Origin: Dichomitus squalens LYAD-421 SS1
Taxonomy: Eukaryota > Basidiomycota > Agaricomycetes > Polyporales > Polyporaceae
DNA: 64,000 nt
Assembly (NCBI RefSeq): GCF_000275845.1
Contig: NW_006766923.1
Location: forward strand, 53,967-117,966
Reading direction: 5' to 3'
Of the stretch, positions 22,675 to 35,013 are shown one piece after another. The position numbers were made by a program, and so were the translations under genes. Below the pieces are notes generated by a model that searched no databases, was not told where the DNA came from, and saw only the letters and a list, made by a program, of their open reading frames with translations. Position 1 is the stretch's first letter; every line of letters starts with the position of its first letter.

Positions 22675-23596
22675 ACGCTCGATCTCGGCCAGGCAGCGAG
22701 TGAATATGCATGCAAGATAGCGTCCTTTGGAGTAGACATCATACGAATTGATTGGTGTATGTGATATGAAAGAGCTCAGACGAATGTGAATCTTTCTCGG
22801 TCGCATAGATCACCCGTCGTTCGCTCTACTGCGGGCTGAGAAGCCGTGTCTGAAAAAAGACAGTACATAAGTCTTATACGTCTGCACGTGTCCATCTGAT
22901 TTGGCTCCGCACCACACGAGCTCAGTGGAGACAGTTTGTTGGGACGGTATGAAGCCACAACGCCATGTGCCATGTTCTTCGGATAAGATCCCATTTGAAC
23001 ACGGATCAGAACATAACGCCTGATGTCTCTGATGAATATAGGAAAGGAAATCTGACTGGAGCTTATGATATGCTGGACCCTGTAACGCCGCTCTTTCCCT
23101 GGCAAACATGCACAAGTACAGCGTGGTAGTACGGTTTCTTCTATGATGATCTGTCCTCATATCGTGCTTCTCTGGAGCATACATCTTGGTTACAGCTTCC
23201 TGCGACACAGCCTTTACAGTTAGGAGACTCTGAGAATGTCGTGAAAGGACCAAGGCACTCTGCTGTCGTAGGACTCAGGAAACTGCATACTCACATCTTC
23301 TCCATCTCACTTGGTCCATAGATACAGACATGTCGTCAGGCGAATTGGCTCTCATGTGACGGCGAACATCTCACCCTTCTTCAGTCAGGTCTTCCCCCTT
23401 TGCAACATATCTGACCATCCCTGTCGCTTTCATCGCCGAGTCGATGATTGCGTCCATCGCCAACAGTACTATGGTACACCAGAGTACAAGTTTATATTCC
23501 ATTTCAACGAATCGGTCCTCTACGGCAGATAGCAAAAGTCAACATAGCATATCGCATTTTGAACCACAATCATTTCCGCAGACTCATGCATTCACC
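22675..23596. other. Convergent spacer between oxygenase 2 and the DUF4419 gene
   Basis: No conserved coding segment recognised; both neighbouring genes end here. Confidence 0.4.
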
Positions 23597-25125
23597 TCAG
23601 GATCTCGCCGGATGCTTGCCCCACTTGACTTCAAAGTCGCGCATCAACCTTGCCAATTTCTCCGCCTCCTCTTCTTCATACCCCCGCCGCGGTTTGTCCC
23701 CTTTGACATACATGAACCATTGGGGCGCAGGGCTGAGAGTATCGTATACTCCATCGTCGCTTGACTTTGAGATCGTCGCCGCAACGTGACCCGCAACCAT
23801 TTTGCAGTCGAATGTCGTCCCGTTATCGTCGACTAGGACATTGACATCGCCATATCCACTCGGGATGTCCTTCATATCAAGTTCAAAGTAGGGAATGCCG
23901 TCAAGGGTATAGTTACCTTATACCGAGCAGCCGTGAGCCATATTACCGATATTCGAAGGCATTAGTCACTTACCCTCAGTCTTTATGCTTCCCAAAGACT
24001 GACTCCCGGCCCGCCGATTGCGGGCTAGCCACTTCCCGTCCTGGTCCCACACACAGAACGCGGTGATCCAACCCGAAATCAAGTCCAGGCCACAGATCCT
24101 GTCGTTGCGGTTCACGACATGCTCCCAGAAAGGTATGTCGGGCTGCCCATCGAATGCCTCCACGAAGCGCCGCAGAATAGGACGAAGCATGGCCGCCCAT
24201 TGCTCGGGCTCCTCTCCGAGCTCTGGAAGACGGTCAAGGCGTTTGTAGAGCCTCTCCCAGTCAGCCTTCTCTCCCTCGAGGGTGACCGAAGGAATGCCAC
24301 AGATTATGCCGATCCCATAGGAGAAGTATCTGCCAGCCGAGAATGTGATTTAACTACGTGTTGGCACGCGAAGACTGAGAAACGCACGCCTGCAGAGTTG
24401 ACATGAGGAGAATGGCGCAGATCGTGGTATCATTTGTCGTCGAAGTCGTGAAATCAGGGAGAATCCACTCGACCAAGGTCTTGTCGACAACCTACGGATG
24501 TGAAGTGTCATCAGCATGCCGCACATTGGTCTCATGCAGATGTACGTACATGCTGATGAATTTGATCAGACATCTGTCTGGCCAAACTTCCAAAATCAAC
24601 CGTGTAACGGGTGCCGACTGCATAGACCCAAAGCTCTTTCTTTCCCTCGTGCGTGACGAAGTATTCCCGCAGCTCATCGGCGTGCTTATTGACACTACAA
24701 AGAACAGTGGATGAGCAAAGATCATAATATTCAGGTTGTGAATGGAAGGGTAAAACTGACTAGAAGCTGAGCTGTGAAAGGATTGCGATCCAAATGTCGT
24801 CCGGCCTGCAGATGAAACAGGTCTGGTTAGCATATGTGCGGCCTTGATCATCTGCGATATGCTTTCGTACTGACCGAATTCTGAGGTGATGATGTCTTCC
24901 ATGGGCCTCAACGACCGTATGAACGAACCCGTTCTTGTTCGATCTCAAGGTTTGGAGCGCAGAGTCCGTTACGGAGGACTGAAGAATCTCCCCGCTTTCC
25001 TTCCACTGCTTGTAGCAGGATTGTTTCAGGAACTCTTCCACAGCGTCTTGCGACCGGCCTTGTCTATAGCCAGGAAGCGCAATAGCATTCGCGTCGTGCT
25101 TTGCAACTTGGAAGGTCACGGGCAT
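23597..25125 (-). CDS. DUF4419 family protein
   Basis: Spliced gene beginning at ATG 25125 (MPVTFQVAKHDANAIALPGY). Segments in order: QSCYKQWKESGEIL, GFVHTVVEAHGRHHHLRIR joined across an intron to PDDIWIAILSQLSFYVNKH, ADELREYFV, GKKELWVY, DKTLVEWILPDFTTTT, AILLMSTLQ, YGIGIICGIPSVTLEGEKADWE, FWEHVVNR, ISGWITAFCVWDQDGKW, and the C-terminal MVAGHVAATIS...PQWFMYVK. These are typical of DUF4419 proteins, which are widespread in fungi and have no assigned function. At least six exons are separated by short introns. The last exon also carries an acidic EEEEAEKLARLMRDFE helix. No membrane segment or signal peptide. Confidence 0.85.
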
Positions 25126-27743
25126 TATGGGAGAGAAGTCATCACGAAGAAGGAGCTGGTGAAAGAAACAGTAGAGTGGGGGTATGTTTTTGTGCGCAAG
25201 GACTGTGCAGCTGCCGGGCCGGTCGACAGCACCAACTCATAACGGCCCCGACTCGTGCACACCGGAATCCGCCGCGCACCTGAACTTCCGTGGTACCATT
25301 ATGCTCACCATGGGGACAGTTCGTTCACATCCTGATGATCAGTAAAAGGAAGGTCTCAGAAGGCAGTGGTATGCTCTAGATATCGTGATCCTCGGTGTGA
25401 TCGTACATGTCGAGCGTGCGACCATTTCAAAGCCAAGGGACACCCGCAGGACGGTCCCAACTGGCTCAGTACCTGAGCTTGACGTTATCCGGTCTGCAAG
25501 CACTAATCTATGTCGAGTGGGTCCGAGCGGGCGTAAGAACCATCCGAGGATATGATGAGAGATCATCATAAAAGAATGGGACGACACGGCGTCTAACCCA
25601 CGTGGTGCCGCGTGGCAAACCATGTGGCCCGCTTATGGGCCACAGGTCCTGCGCGCCAAGCGCCCCGTTCACCGGGTTAGGGCGCAACGGGCAGCAACCA
25701 GGGAGATTTGACATTGATAATCTTATTTGCACATGACAGAGGGAAGATATAACTGTATAATACCAGGAATGATGAGAATAGAATTCTCGCACACTGAAAT
25801 TTCTGGGTAGAAGACAACAAGGTATTTGATAGGGGCTGAACAAGTAGTACAAGGGTAGGTAAGCAGGCCTCAACATAACATATTGAGACTGCAGGCAGCA
25901 GCCGGAAAGCAATGGGTGCGCCTGCTGACTTCTAGAGCCTAGCCCGAGCAACAATGTAATCCAGAAACCATACTGATCCAAATCCCAGAACATTATCTAG
26001 GGTACCTACACTGATATTTGCTCAAATTCTTACAACGGGTTCATGTAGGTAGAATGGTTTGATCCCGCCTGTCAAAGCCATTACACCAAAAGGCAGTTTA
26101 ATTGAGATTTTACGTTCTCACCCACCCGCAGGTATATGCGCACAATACTGGGCTTGATTGTGCTAAGGGCGACCGCCACCCTTACATTTGAGGTTGTAAT
26201 AAGGAGAACTAATACAATTGTATCAACACAGAGCAGGCAGGCCTCGAGTGACAAAGCCACGGGTAAACGAAAGCTAGTTTGTAATGATTCCAGGATAACA
26301 GTCTGTTAAACCACGGTTCAATAGCTGGACTCTTCTCGAGAGATCACTGAATTACATTGCATCACCCTACCATCAATTAAACGTACGATTATCATACGAC
26401 ACGAGGACACCGACCCATCGTCGAGCGAGTAACCTACAACGGCGGTGTTAACTTGAAGGGCAATCTGGCCTCGACGGTTTAAAAAACCTACCTACCGCAT
26501 GCAAACAGAGAGTAGCCGAGCAGTGCGCGCAGGTACAGCTATCATGCGCCCCTCAAAAGTTGATACCCGAGCTACAGGCGCGGGCGGTGAGGTCGAGGGC
26601 GCTGCCCAAGGCGACCGGAAAGAGGGAGAAACCAGAGCGACAAGTATGTAGTGTGCAAGCATACTCTAAGCCTTAGCGCGAGCAGGTCTATGGCGGAAGG
26701 CGGGGAGGCGGGAGCGGGAGGCGGCAGTCACGACGGACGAGGCGGGAAACAGGTAAGAGGCGCTGATGGTAAGCGCGTAAGTGCGATCATGAGGAGCGCA
26801 TCAAATGCTGATGTGCTTTCGGCGCGACAGCGTCCATGGGGTGGCAGAGCGCAGGGTCTGCAGGCAAGGAGAGCGCAAAGTGGCTCACAGAACAGCGGTG
26901 CACGGCGGGAAGAGTGCGGGAAGAGGGCGGTAAGAGGGCCGGAGGGGTCCCCGGGCGCTGTGAAACTTGCAAGTCCTGGCCACCCATGTGGAGAGGAGGC
27001 ACAGACGACTCCGGAGAAGGCACGCAAGGCATCACGTGAAAGGGGAAAGGGGGGTTTTTAACCATGATGGCCCGCCGCCCGATCCCCCTTCGAGTCACTT
27101 GAAACCGCCGTTGTAGTCTCTACGTCGAGGATGACCACATGCACTAATTTTTGCTCCTTCATGCCACAGGGTCATTGTGTGAGATGTGTAGTCCCCCTTC
27201 TCCCTGTTGTGCCAAGAGAATAGGAAGAAAATCTCTTGAAACGAAGATGATAGTCCGATCGAAGTGCGTGCATCGGGCCAGAGCGCCTTAAGTTGCAACT
27301 TGGCAGCGTATCTGTAGCGCCCTGCGCTCCTTCAAAGTCGTTGATTATGCAGACGATCATGGCACAGTTTCATCTGTTTCCACGATTATTTGTAGGAGCC
27401 GCGACTCGAACATCTTGGCTAGGAGTAGGGACTTTGGCAGTTCCTGAGAGAGTGTGGTGTGTAGCTCTCCTGAGACATGCATCAAGATACTGCCGGCCAA
27501 GAGGCCGAGCTGTCCGCCGAGGTGCAAGGATGACTGGGCTTTTCTTGTGTGGAAAGTGTCCTTCTATGTGGTACATACGGAGAGAGTGCCATACGTTTGT
27601 ACAAACAAACTAGGGATAACACGGACTTCAACGGAGTACGGATACATCACTTGTTAATGTTGGAATTTCGCTTCTGATACATCTCCTTCTACCTTCCTCG
27701 TCGCAATTGTCCACTTGTACTTGTCTGTTGGGGAAAAGGGTCC
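25126..27743. other. 2.6-kb region without a recognised gene
   Basis: Left part (25.1-26.5 kb) has no conserved frame. From about 26560 to 27060 the plus strand is strongly purine-rich (many AGG/GAG/GGG runs), and the 136-codon frame there is low-complexity (Gly, Arg, Ala, Ser), so I do not call it a gene. The region separates hexokinase (3' end) from the DUF4419 gene (5' end) and may contain old repeat DNA, but no terminal repeats or target duplications were found. Confidence 0.4.
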
Positions 27744-30254
27744 TTATAGGGTGGGGTAAATCTGGGCGTCCTTCCGGGCCTTGGTCATCGCAGCGACGAT
27801 CGCGCTGCCGATACCGCTGCCGTCCTCTGCACGATACGTGACGATGTTCCTAGCGCATTTGAGTCAGTACCATATTGGCAGCAGAAAACCGATGGACAGA
27901 GGATCACTCACTTTCCCTTCTCGCCGAAGATGTCCTGCAGGCCTTCGTGCACCCGCTCCGGGAACATGGGGTATTTCTGCCAGTTATCCAAGCGTAAGCA
28001 GAGCGCGAGGGTTGGGACCAAGAGGCCATGAGACTTACGTTGTACAGCGATCCATCCGCGCCGACCGCGCAACCTTCCTCCAGGTATCCCATCTTGCTCA
28101 CGATCGCCGCGATCCCGCACGCGCTCAGCCGCGCTGCGCGCCTCCCGACGAGCTTCGCAAGCGCGCGGAAGAACTGTCGTTCTGCAAGCGTGGTCTCGAG
28201 CGCGAAGAAGTGGTTGAAGATTCCAATGATCATCAGCAGCTCCTCAGTCGGATCCATCTCCATCAGCGAAAGGAACGCAGTGTCGAACGAATACGGAATC
28301 TCGATCTTGTATGTGTTCTGCCCCAGGAAGAGCACGCCTTCGTCGATGAGTTCGCAGATGATGAGCCGAAGGATCTCGCCAAGGTAACGACCGGAGATAA
28401 GCTTCTCAAACGCTTGCTCGCCTGGCTTGTTGGAGCTCTCGTCGATGATCTGGTCGTACTTCGTGCGCGGGAGGTTCTCATGCTCGAACGAGTCGAACGC
28501 GCCCTGTACAGATGAGTGAGACATGCTGCTAGAGAGCTGTAGTAGATATGTATGGGAGAGCGTGATGCGTACCCATTCGCAGTTGATAGCCATCTCCTGC
28601 TCAGGATCGATCCCGAGGTGAGCGATCTTGGGGATGTCCTTGACCTTCTCCATGTATGCAGCGTTGCAACCGGTACCGAAGATGCACGCGATGCGAGTCT
28701 TGGGATTCACGTAATGTGAGGCGATAAGCGTACCGGTCGTATCACACGTGAGCGCAACAATCTCTGCAGGCACAGACTACACGGGAGGAAACTGAAGTCA
28801 AGATCGGCCGGCCGTTCCATAAAAATATCACATACGTGCTTCGTGAGGGATTTGCGGAACATTTGGACAACGTCATGACCCTCAGTGTTCGGCGCACCGA
28901 AACCCTTCGTCCATCGAATGAGCACACCGTGGTCGATGCGGTCTTGTCTGGATTATCAGATACAATGAGGTTGAGTGAGAGGAGGCTAATCACAAAACGT
29001 ACGAGCACGGGTATGAGAACTTGAGGATGTCCTGATGAGTCGTGCGATAGGATAAGAAAAGCACTGGACGTACCGTGAATCCGAGGGGAAGAATAGAGCC
29101 TTTGGGGATCAGCCCCGTCTCCTGATTGGCATCAACGAACGCTTTCAGGCACCCTCCACAGAAATCAAAGAGCTTCTGGCCCTCTTCCTGTTTCTGCTCC
29201 TCGGATAGACGGTACTTTGCTTGGGTGATCTCAAACTTGCCCTTGCCCTCGAGGGTGACGAGACAGACACGCAAGTTTGTGCCGCCTGCAAGATATGATC
29301 GTCAGTCTCGGTAGTCAATGTCAATGTATATGGGCCGTGATATTCGTCGCAGGGTGAGAGCCGCCAGAGAGGTGTGATAGTTCTCGCCCTGAGTGGGCCG
29401 AGATTTCATTAGAGCGAGACGCTATGCCATAACCCCATGATCGATTCGGGGCCTCCTCATAGTCTGGCGCCGTTGTAAAGTCGCACGCTATTGTATTGGC
29501 TTACGCTAGGCTCGATGCACCTGCAGTTCTTCCGGACTCCACAAGAGCAAGGGGACGTGTCAGGGGAGCCAGGCATCTTAAGAATTGATCACACATACAC
29601 GATGGCGTGGATGTGGTGCTTCGGCATCGGCCGAATTCTCGAGTCCATTAGGCGTACTCGGACTATAGGGATTGCACAAACGCAGCAGCATTGACCCCTC
29701 GATGCTGCCTGAGCGAGTTCGGAGAAGGAATGTGATGTACAGAATTGAGAAAACAGACTCACCAAGATCAACCGCAAGGAAGTTTCCTGTCTCGTCACCT
29801 TTGGGCCATCCGAAAACGTACGTCGGGATCATAGGCTACCACCCGTTCGACCGAAATCGTGGGTCTTCACTTCACCAGACGTTCTGACAGAATACTCACA
29901 ACAATCTGCCCATTCTTCGAAAGGCCGAGCTCCAAAGACTCCCTGAACGCCTCGACGATCATACGCATCCGCTGTGGGGTCAAGTTGAACCTGGATGCGC
30001 GCTGTAAATGAGCATTTGGGACGCTAGTGTGTCAAGAGGGAAGACGCACAAGGCCTCAAATTTACGGAGGTGATCCGCCATGGTTCTGCAATGGACATCG
30101 ATTGGACGCGAGTCCTCGGTCTGGATGTCTCTGAGCGGACGTACTTCTTGGTTGCGTGAGGGAGTCCTTCATCGTCGGTGCTGGATTTCGTGAAAGTCGT
30201 GAGGGTCTGGCCCGAAGGGAGCTGGACCGTCTGGCTTCCACGTCTGCTAGCCAT
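27744..30254 (-). CDS. Hexokinase
   Basis: Phosphorylates glucose and other hexoses with ATP in the cytosol, the first step of glycolysis. About eleven exons. Exon 1 is 30145-30254 (MASRRGSQTVQLPSG), exon 2 is 30050-30085 and exon 3 starts at 29990, yielding KTMADHLRKFEALFNLTPQ. Motifs in order: NFLAVDLGGTNLRV (phosphate 1), LPLGFTFSYPCSQ (hexose binding), IRWTKGF, EIVALTCDTTGTLIA, RIACIFGTGCNAAYME, AINCEWGAFD, FEKLISGRYLGEILRL, VGADGSLYNKYP, ending QIYPTL. A 17-nt exon at 29003-29019 encodes FSYPCS. An extension of about 35 residues precedes the usual start; the inner Met (MADHL) is an alternative start. Diverges from uL14m across a transposon-like insertion. Confidence 0.93.
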
Positions 30255-30822
30255 TTTTCAAGTCGTTCAGGAGGGGAGACTGGGGTCGGAGATGGAATGA
30301 AGCAGATATTGGGACAGCGTCGAGCAGTCGCGGTCGAGAGAGGAACACACAGGCGCCCGTTCAGATCAAGGAAGAGGCTGATAACCCGCTTAACGCGCGC
30401 CCTTACAGCCGGTTTCAGCTCGCTTGTCGTGAGAGCGCCGCGCCGCATCTCACGCATTTGCCTGTTTTCCCCTCCTAAGCGCCCCCAAAGGAACTTCGGA
30501 CGACGATATCTCCTCGACAGCTTAATGTAACCACTTCATTCTTGCGTATTCTGGCTCAGGATTACGACGCGCAGGGCACGGTATTGTATTGAAGTTGCGC
30601 CAACTCGACGTCACCAACTTCTGGGCATTCCCGCTCTTCCAGCTCCCTACTGGACTCGGACAGCGTTGTTGGCTGAATGGTATGGCGTACTCTCCCGGAA
30701 ATTGTCGGAATGGTGAAGACAAGACGCTACCGAGGGCTCTGTGTCAAAAGGCGGAGTGTCTAGCGACAATCACGTCCACCATAGGGTGGGCTCGGGTGGC
30801 AGCCCTCTTGGGCCAGCTCAAA

Positions 30823-31801
30823 GTCCTCGTCGGGGAGCACCAGACACCATGACTTTGTGAGTAATCTGCACCTCCATAATCCCTGTGGTCTTGCAAGGCA
30901 TTAGGGGCCATGTAGTCACTGCTGAGTAGGAGGGAGGAACAGACGAGGTGGGTAGATTGGAGCTGCAAAGGAGAGCTTGTAGAACACTACAATTGGCAAC
31001 CGGCACAATTACATGGGTTTGTAGGCTTACAGTGGACATATGTGACATGTTTCGTAGCAAAGATGTGTTGGATTTGACGATATACGACAGAGTGGTATAC
31101 TAGGCATGTGCGAGAACCATTCGCAGAATNNNNNNNNNNNNNNNNNNNNNNNNNNNNNNNNNNNNNNNNNNNNNNNNNNNNNNNNNNNNNNNNNNNNNNN
31201 NNNNNNNNNNNNNNNNNNNNNNNNNNNNNNNNNNNNNNNNNNNNNNNNNNNNNNNNNNNNNNNNNNNNNNNNNNNNNNNNNNNNNNNNNNNNNNNNNNNN
31301 NNNNNNNNNNNNNNNNNNNNNNNNNNNNNNNNNNNNNNNNNNNNNNNNNNNNNNNNNNNNNNNNNNNNNNNNNNNNNNNNNNNNNNNNNNNNNNNNNNNN
31401 NNNNNNNNNNNNNNNNNNNNNNNNNNNNNNNNNNNNNNNNNNNNNNNNNNNNNNNNNNNNNNNNNNNNNNNNNNNNNNNNNNNNNNNNNNNNNNGTCCTC
31501 GTCGGGGAGCACCAGACACCATGACTTTGTGAGTAATCTGCACCTCCATAATCCCTGTGGTCTTGCAAGGCATTAGGGGCCATGTAGTCACTGCTGAGTA
31601 GGAGGGAGGAACAGACGAGGTGGGTAGATTGGAGCTGCAAAGGAGAGCTTGTAGAACACTACAATTGGCAACCGGCACAATTACATGGGTTTGTAGGCTT
31701 ACAGTGGACATATGTGACATGTTTCGTAGCAAAGATGTGTTGGATTTGACGATATACGACAGAGTGGTATACTAGGCATGTGCGAGAACCATTCGCAGAA
31801 T
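30823..31801 (+). repeat. Perfect 307-bp direct repeat flanking an N gap
   Basis: Bases 30823-31129 and 31495-31801 are identical by eye and abut the two edges of the gap exactly. This pattern is typical of two overlapping contigs joined with an estimated gap instead of being merged. Confidence 0.9.
31130..31494. other. Assembly gap (365 N)
   Basis: Run of undetermined bases. Any reading frame crossing it is meaningless. Confidence 0.99.
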
Positions 31802-32237
31802 GGAGAAAACGTACATCATGGACTCTTCGGCACCATATGCCCTCCGTAACATCCGCCCACAGCTTCCAGTGAGCCTTCCAGGTATCTCCAGGGGTTGTTT
31901 GAAGATATATGCGCGACAGATGCAGAAGACAGCGTGAAATCGACCGAAGGCGGGTGGAACATCCGACATACGAGCGGCCAACTTAAAACCGGCACCGTGC
32001 CCTGCGCGTCATGATCCTGAGCCGGAATATGCAAGAATGAGGTGGTTACATTGAGCTGTCGAGGAGATATCGTCGTCCGAAGTTCCTTTGGGGGCGCTTA
32101 GGAGGGGAAAACAGGCAAATGCGCGAGACGCGGCGCGACGCTCTCACGACAAGCGAGCTGAAACCGGCTGTAGTGTAGACCTCTAACATCCGCCACCGTC
32201 TCTCTCGTCCTCCACCACATCCGCACAGCGACGAGGC

Positions 32238-32743
32238 ATGATTGGCCTCAAGGGCACCCTCAATGTACTTACCTTTTTTCTACGCTCATTCTCTGTCTCG
32301 CTTAACTGCTATACTCGACAGGTCATAGACAACTCGGGGGCACTCCTCGTCGAGTGCGTCAACGTCCTCAAGCAAAAGGTCAACAATGGTTGGGGCAGCG
32401 TCGGCGACGAGATCGTCTGCGTTGTCAGGCGTGCCCGCCCTATATCTGGCCAGGCCTCTGCCTCCGCACCGAAGGTACGCCAGGGCGACGTCCGCCGTGC
32501 TGTCATCGTCCGCACGCGTAAGGCCGTTCGACGGCCAGATGGCCGCTTCATCCGGTTCGACGATAACGCTGCTGTGCTACTCAACAACAAGCGCGAGATG
32601 CTAGGCACACGCATTGGTGGGGTTGTCAGTGCGGACTTGCGTATGAAGGGATGGGGGAAGATCGTCAGTTTGGCTCCCAAGGTCCGTCTCCATCCTAGCC
32701 TCGCTTGTCTCAGTCGTGACGTGTTCCTGCCTAGGTCGTATGA
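32238..32743 (+). CDS. Mitochondrial large-subunit ribosomal protein uL14m (Mrpl38-type)
   Basis: Three exons, 32238-32264, 32322-32681 and 32735-32743, give 131 aa. The last exon is 9 nt (Val-Val-stop). Bacterial-type L14 signatures: [79 protein letters not shown], and the end [13 protein letters not shown]. Binds 23S-like rRNA near the subunit interface of the mitoribosome. The short length and bacterial-type start distinguish it from cytosolic uL14. It ends 106 bp before the stop of oxygenase 3 on the other strand (convergent). Confidence 0.93.
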
Positions 32744-32849
32744 TACATCACGTTATAATGCTACTGCTCTCCTCTCTGCTATCCATACTGTCTTTCGCTG
32801 CCTAGCCCCCTCGGTGATGCTGGATGCCGCGGCGGTTCAAGTATTGCCT

Positions 32850-34414
32850 CTAGTTGAAGTGCTTCACCAACACACCGCTGAGCACCTGTTCCTCCGTGCC
32901 ATCCTCCTTCTTGGTTGTCTCCGAATTACCATACGAACTGATCCGTATGGTCCTCCACTGCTTGATCGTCGGTGCGTTTTCATCGGGGACCTTCCTCTTG
33001 ATACCAACGCGTTGCAAAAGTGGACTCTCTTTGTGCGGCACGACCCGTACGTCGTCGTCCCCATAGGCGAAGTAGATCACGCCAAGACGGGTGTGGTCCC
33101 TCTGGTCGACGGGCGGCTGGACGACGCGGTGAATCGTGGCCTTGTAGTAACCTCCAGAGAGCATCTCGATGGTGTCTCCTGTGTTGATGATCTAATGCAA
33201 AAGCATCAGCTCCAATTCGAGGATGTTGCGAAAGGAACGAGGTACGTACGATGCTGTTTGGGATGTACTTTACGTATCGCCATTTCCCGTCGGGGCACAT
33301 GATCTGGAGACTGACGACGGGCTGGTTCCAGAGAATGGTGAGGACTCCGCTGTCTGTGTGACCTTTTAGCCAGACGTTCTTCGTCTGAGCCTCGTCTTCG
33401 TCCGTGCGTGGATAACTAGAGATTATTGTCTCAACGTGACAGAACGCCTGCAATGTGTGGCAACTACTTAACTACTTCATGAAACGGACTGAAAGGCAAG
33501 TATGTCAGTAGTCATGCAACTGCCAGGAGACATACGAAGTACGTACAGAACGTCATGCCCTCCGCGTCGTAATGGTTCTGATTCACGAACGTCTCTTCTG
33601 GCAGCTCCAGTCCCAAAGCAAGAAGCCTATGAGACATGAGCGGGCATGTTTCCATCTATCCCCCGGGGGCGCACCTCAAAATGGGATGGAGGATATCGAA
33701 ATGACAAAATTCCATGAAGGCGCGGACCTCCGGCAAGAACGGCTGCAGCGCCTTAGGGTGCTGCTGTCCGAAGGCTGGGCGGATAACTACTCGTCGGGCT
33801 GGTGAGCCATGTCCCGTAATTGGGATAAAGTCTTACAACTGACCCCCGTAGTGCTCGATCTGGTCGCGCACCCCATTGTCGATGTGCTACTCATGTCATT
33901 GCGAAGTCAGCGAACCCGACTCATCGTCGCCCACATCCACTCAAGAGCGGACATACCCAGTACTGGCGCGGCTTGTATCCCTTCCAGTCGCCTTCCCTGA
34001 CCTTCGCGACAAGCTGCCTCTGCTCTTCCTCCGAGACCTGGGTGAACGGTACGTCCGCGATGTCGATTATGCGATCGTTCTGTCATCGCAATCTGGTTTG
34101 AGTACTACCAATCATGTACGTATGCACCGCCTGTGCTAGGAGCTCACCTGCGCTTGAGACAAACCGTGATTCACGACGCGCATGAATCCGTACGTGTGCA
34201 TTGCGTCGCGGACTTGGGGCATGAGTTCCGCACGCCCCTCAGGCGTGTGTACCTTCGAGAAGTCGATGATGGGCACATCGGCATAGTCGACTGGAACCCA
34301 CAAACTTGTAAGCTGCCGCGTTACGTATACAGTGGAAACTCTGTACTGACACTCCTCCTTCGTTTCTGGGGCAGGCTCATAGTGCGGTACTGGGGGAACA
34401 GTCGTAGCAGGCAT
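32850..34414 (-). CDS. 2OG-Fe(II) oxygenase paralogue 3
   Basis: First of six tandem minus-strand members. Start ATG 34414 ([20 protein letters not shown]), stop at 32850. Segments: [70 protein letters not shown], the 16-nt exon (RFMKY; its intron has the weak donor GTTAAG), [23 protein letters not shown] and [14 protein letters not shown]. The intron that splits the iron-ligand Asp codon in paralogues 1, 2, 6, 7, 8 and 9 is absent, a mark shared with 4 and 5. The position after the distal Arg is Asp-His rather than Gly-Tyr, so the co-substrate pocket may differ. Convergent with uL14m. Confidence 0.88.
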
Positions 34415-35013
34415 GTTGACGTGTGGCGTGTGGCGTCGTATTGGAAAATCGAAGGGCAGCGAGGATCAGATTTGCTATGCTGATAAAGGGAGGACGGGGA
34501 ACGTCACGGTGACCTCGCAATTGGTGTCCATGTGAGTCTTGGTAATGCTCGGTGTGGGAGTGCGCTGACGTCCGGAAGTGAATAGAGTTCTAGGGTAGCT
34601 TCCTCAGGGCGGCCGACCGGAATTGAGAGGGGACCTGAAGACGAGAAGGTGTATGCCTTCGACGGGGACTGAGCAATGCGACGTTGAGACGTCATGCCGT
34701 CGCGGGGGATAGGCGAGCCACTTACTGACCATGAAGTGCCGAGATCGGGAGCTATGCAATTCGTCGCTCGGTAGAAAGCGGCACAGCAACTTGAATGGCA
34801 CGAACATTGGCTGTAAGGAGATTGGTGTAGAGACCGTGCTAGCTCGGATGGATACTCAAGGTGCGTCTTATCACTACTGCTGTTGCTGCTGGCCACACTA
34901 CGAAAGCTCGCAAGATACTCGTACAACGCCTATGTTACTGCTCTCTTCGCTCCGGACTACGAAGACTTCTGAACTATGCCTCTACGACAGAGGCTCTCCT
35001 TTGTCCCTTGCCA
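34415..35013. other. Spacer between oxygenases 3 and 4
   Basis: Promoter of 3 and 3' flank of 4. No other gene seen. Confidence 0.4.

Larger units (their letters stand above)
30406..32170. mobile_element. DNA transposon-like element with ~170-bp terminal inverted repeats
   Basis: The sequence from 30406 (CAGCCGGTTTCAGCTCGCTT) inward matches, inverted, the sequence ending at 32170, at roughly 95% over about 170 bp. Both ends abut TA (30404-30405 and 32171-32172), as expected for a TA target duplication (Tc1/mariner/pogo-like). The interior has no recognisable transposase and contains an assembly gap, so coding content cannot be judged. It lies in the intergenic space between the 5' ends of hexokinase and uL14m. 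Confidence 0.72.

Noticed and set aside
26651..27061. 136-codon plus frame
   Set aside because: Low-complexity Gly/Arg/Ala translation in a purine-rich tract, no homology.
27781..28515. Long plus-strand frame of 244 codons
   Set aside because: It is antisense to conserved hexokinase exons and shows no domain; a codon-bias shadow.
30050..30145. Hexokinase exon 1 read straight through as VQSMSIAEPWRITS
   Set aside because: A GTACGT donor and TTGCAG acceptor remove 59 nt and give the family-like MADHLRKFEALF sequence in frame with exon 3.
31027..31732. Long frames on both strands around the gap
   Set aside because: They are made of undetermined bases; not coding evidence.
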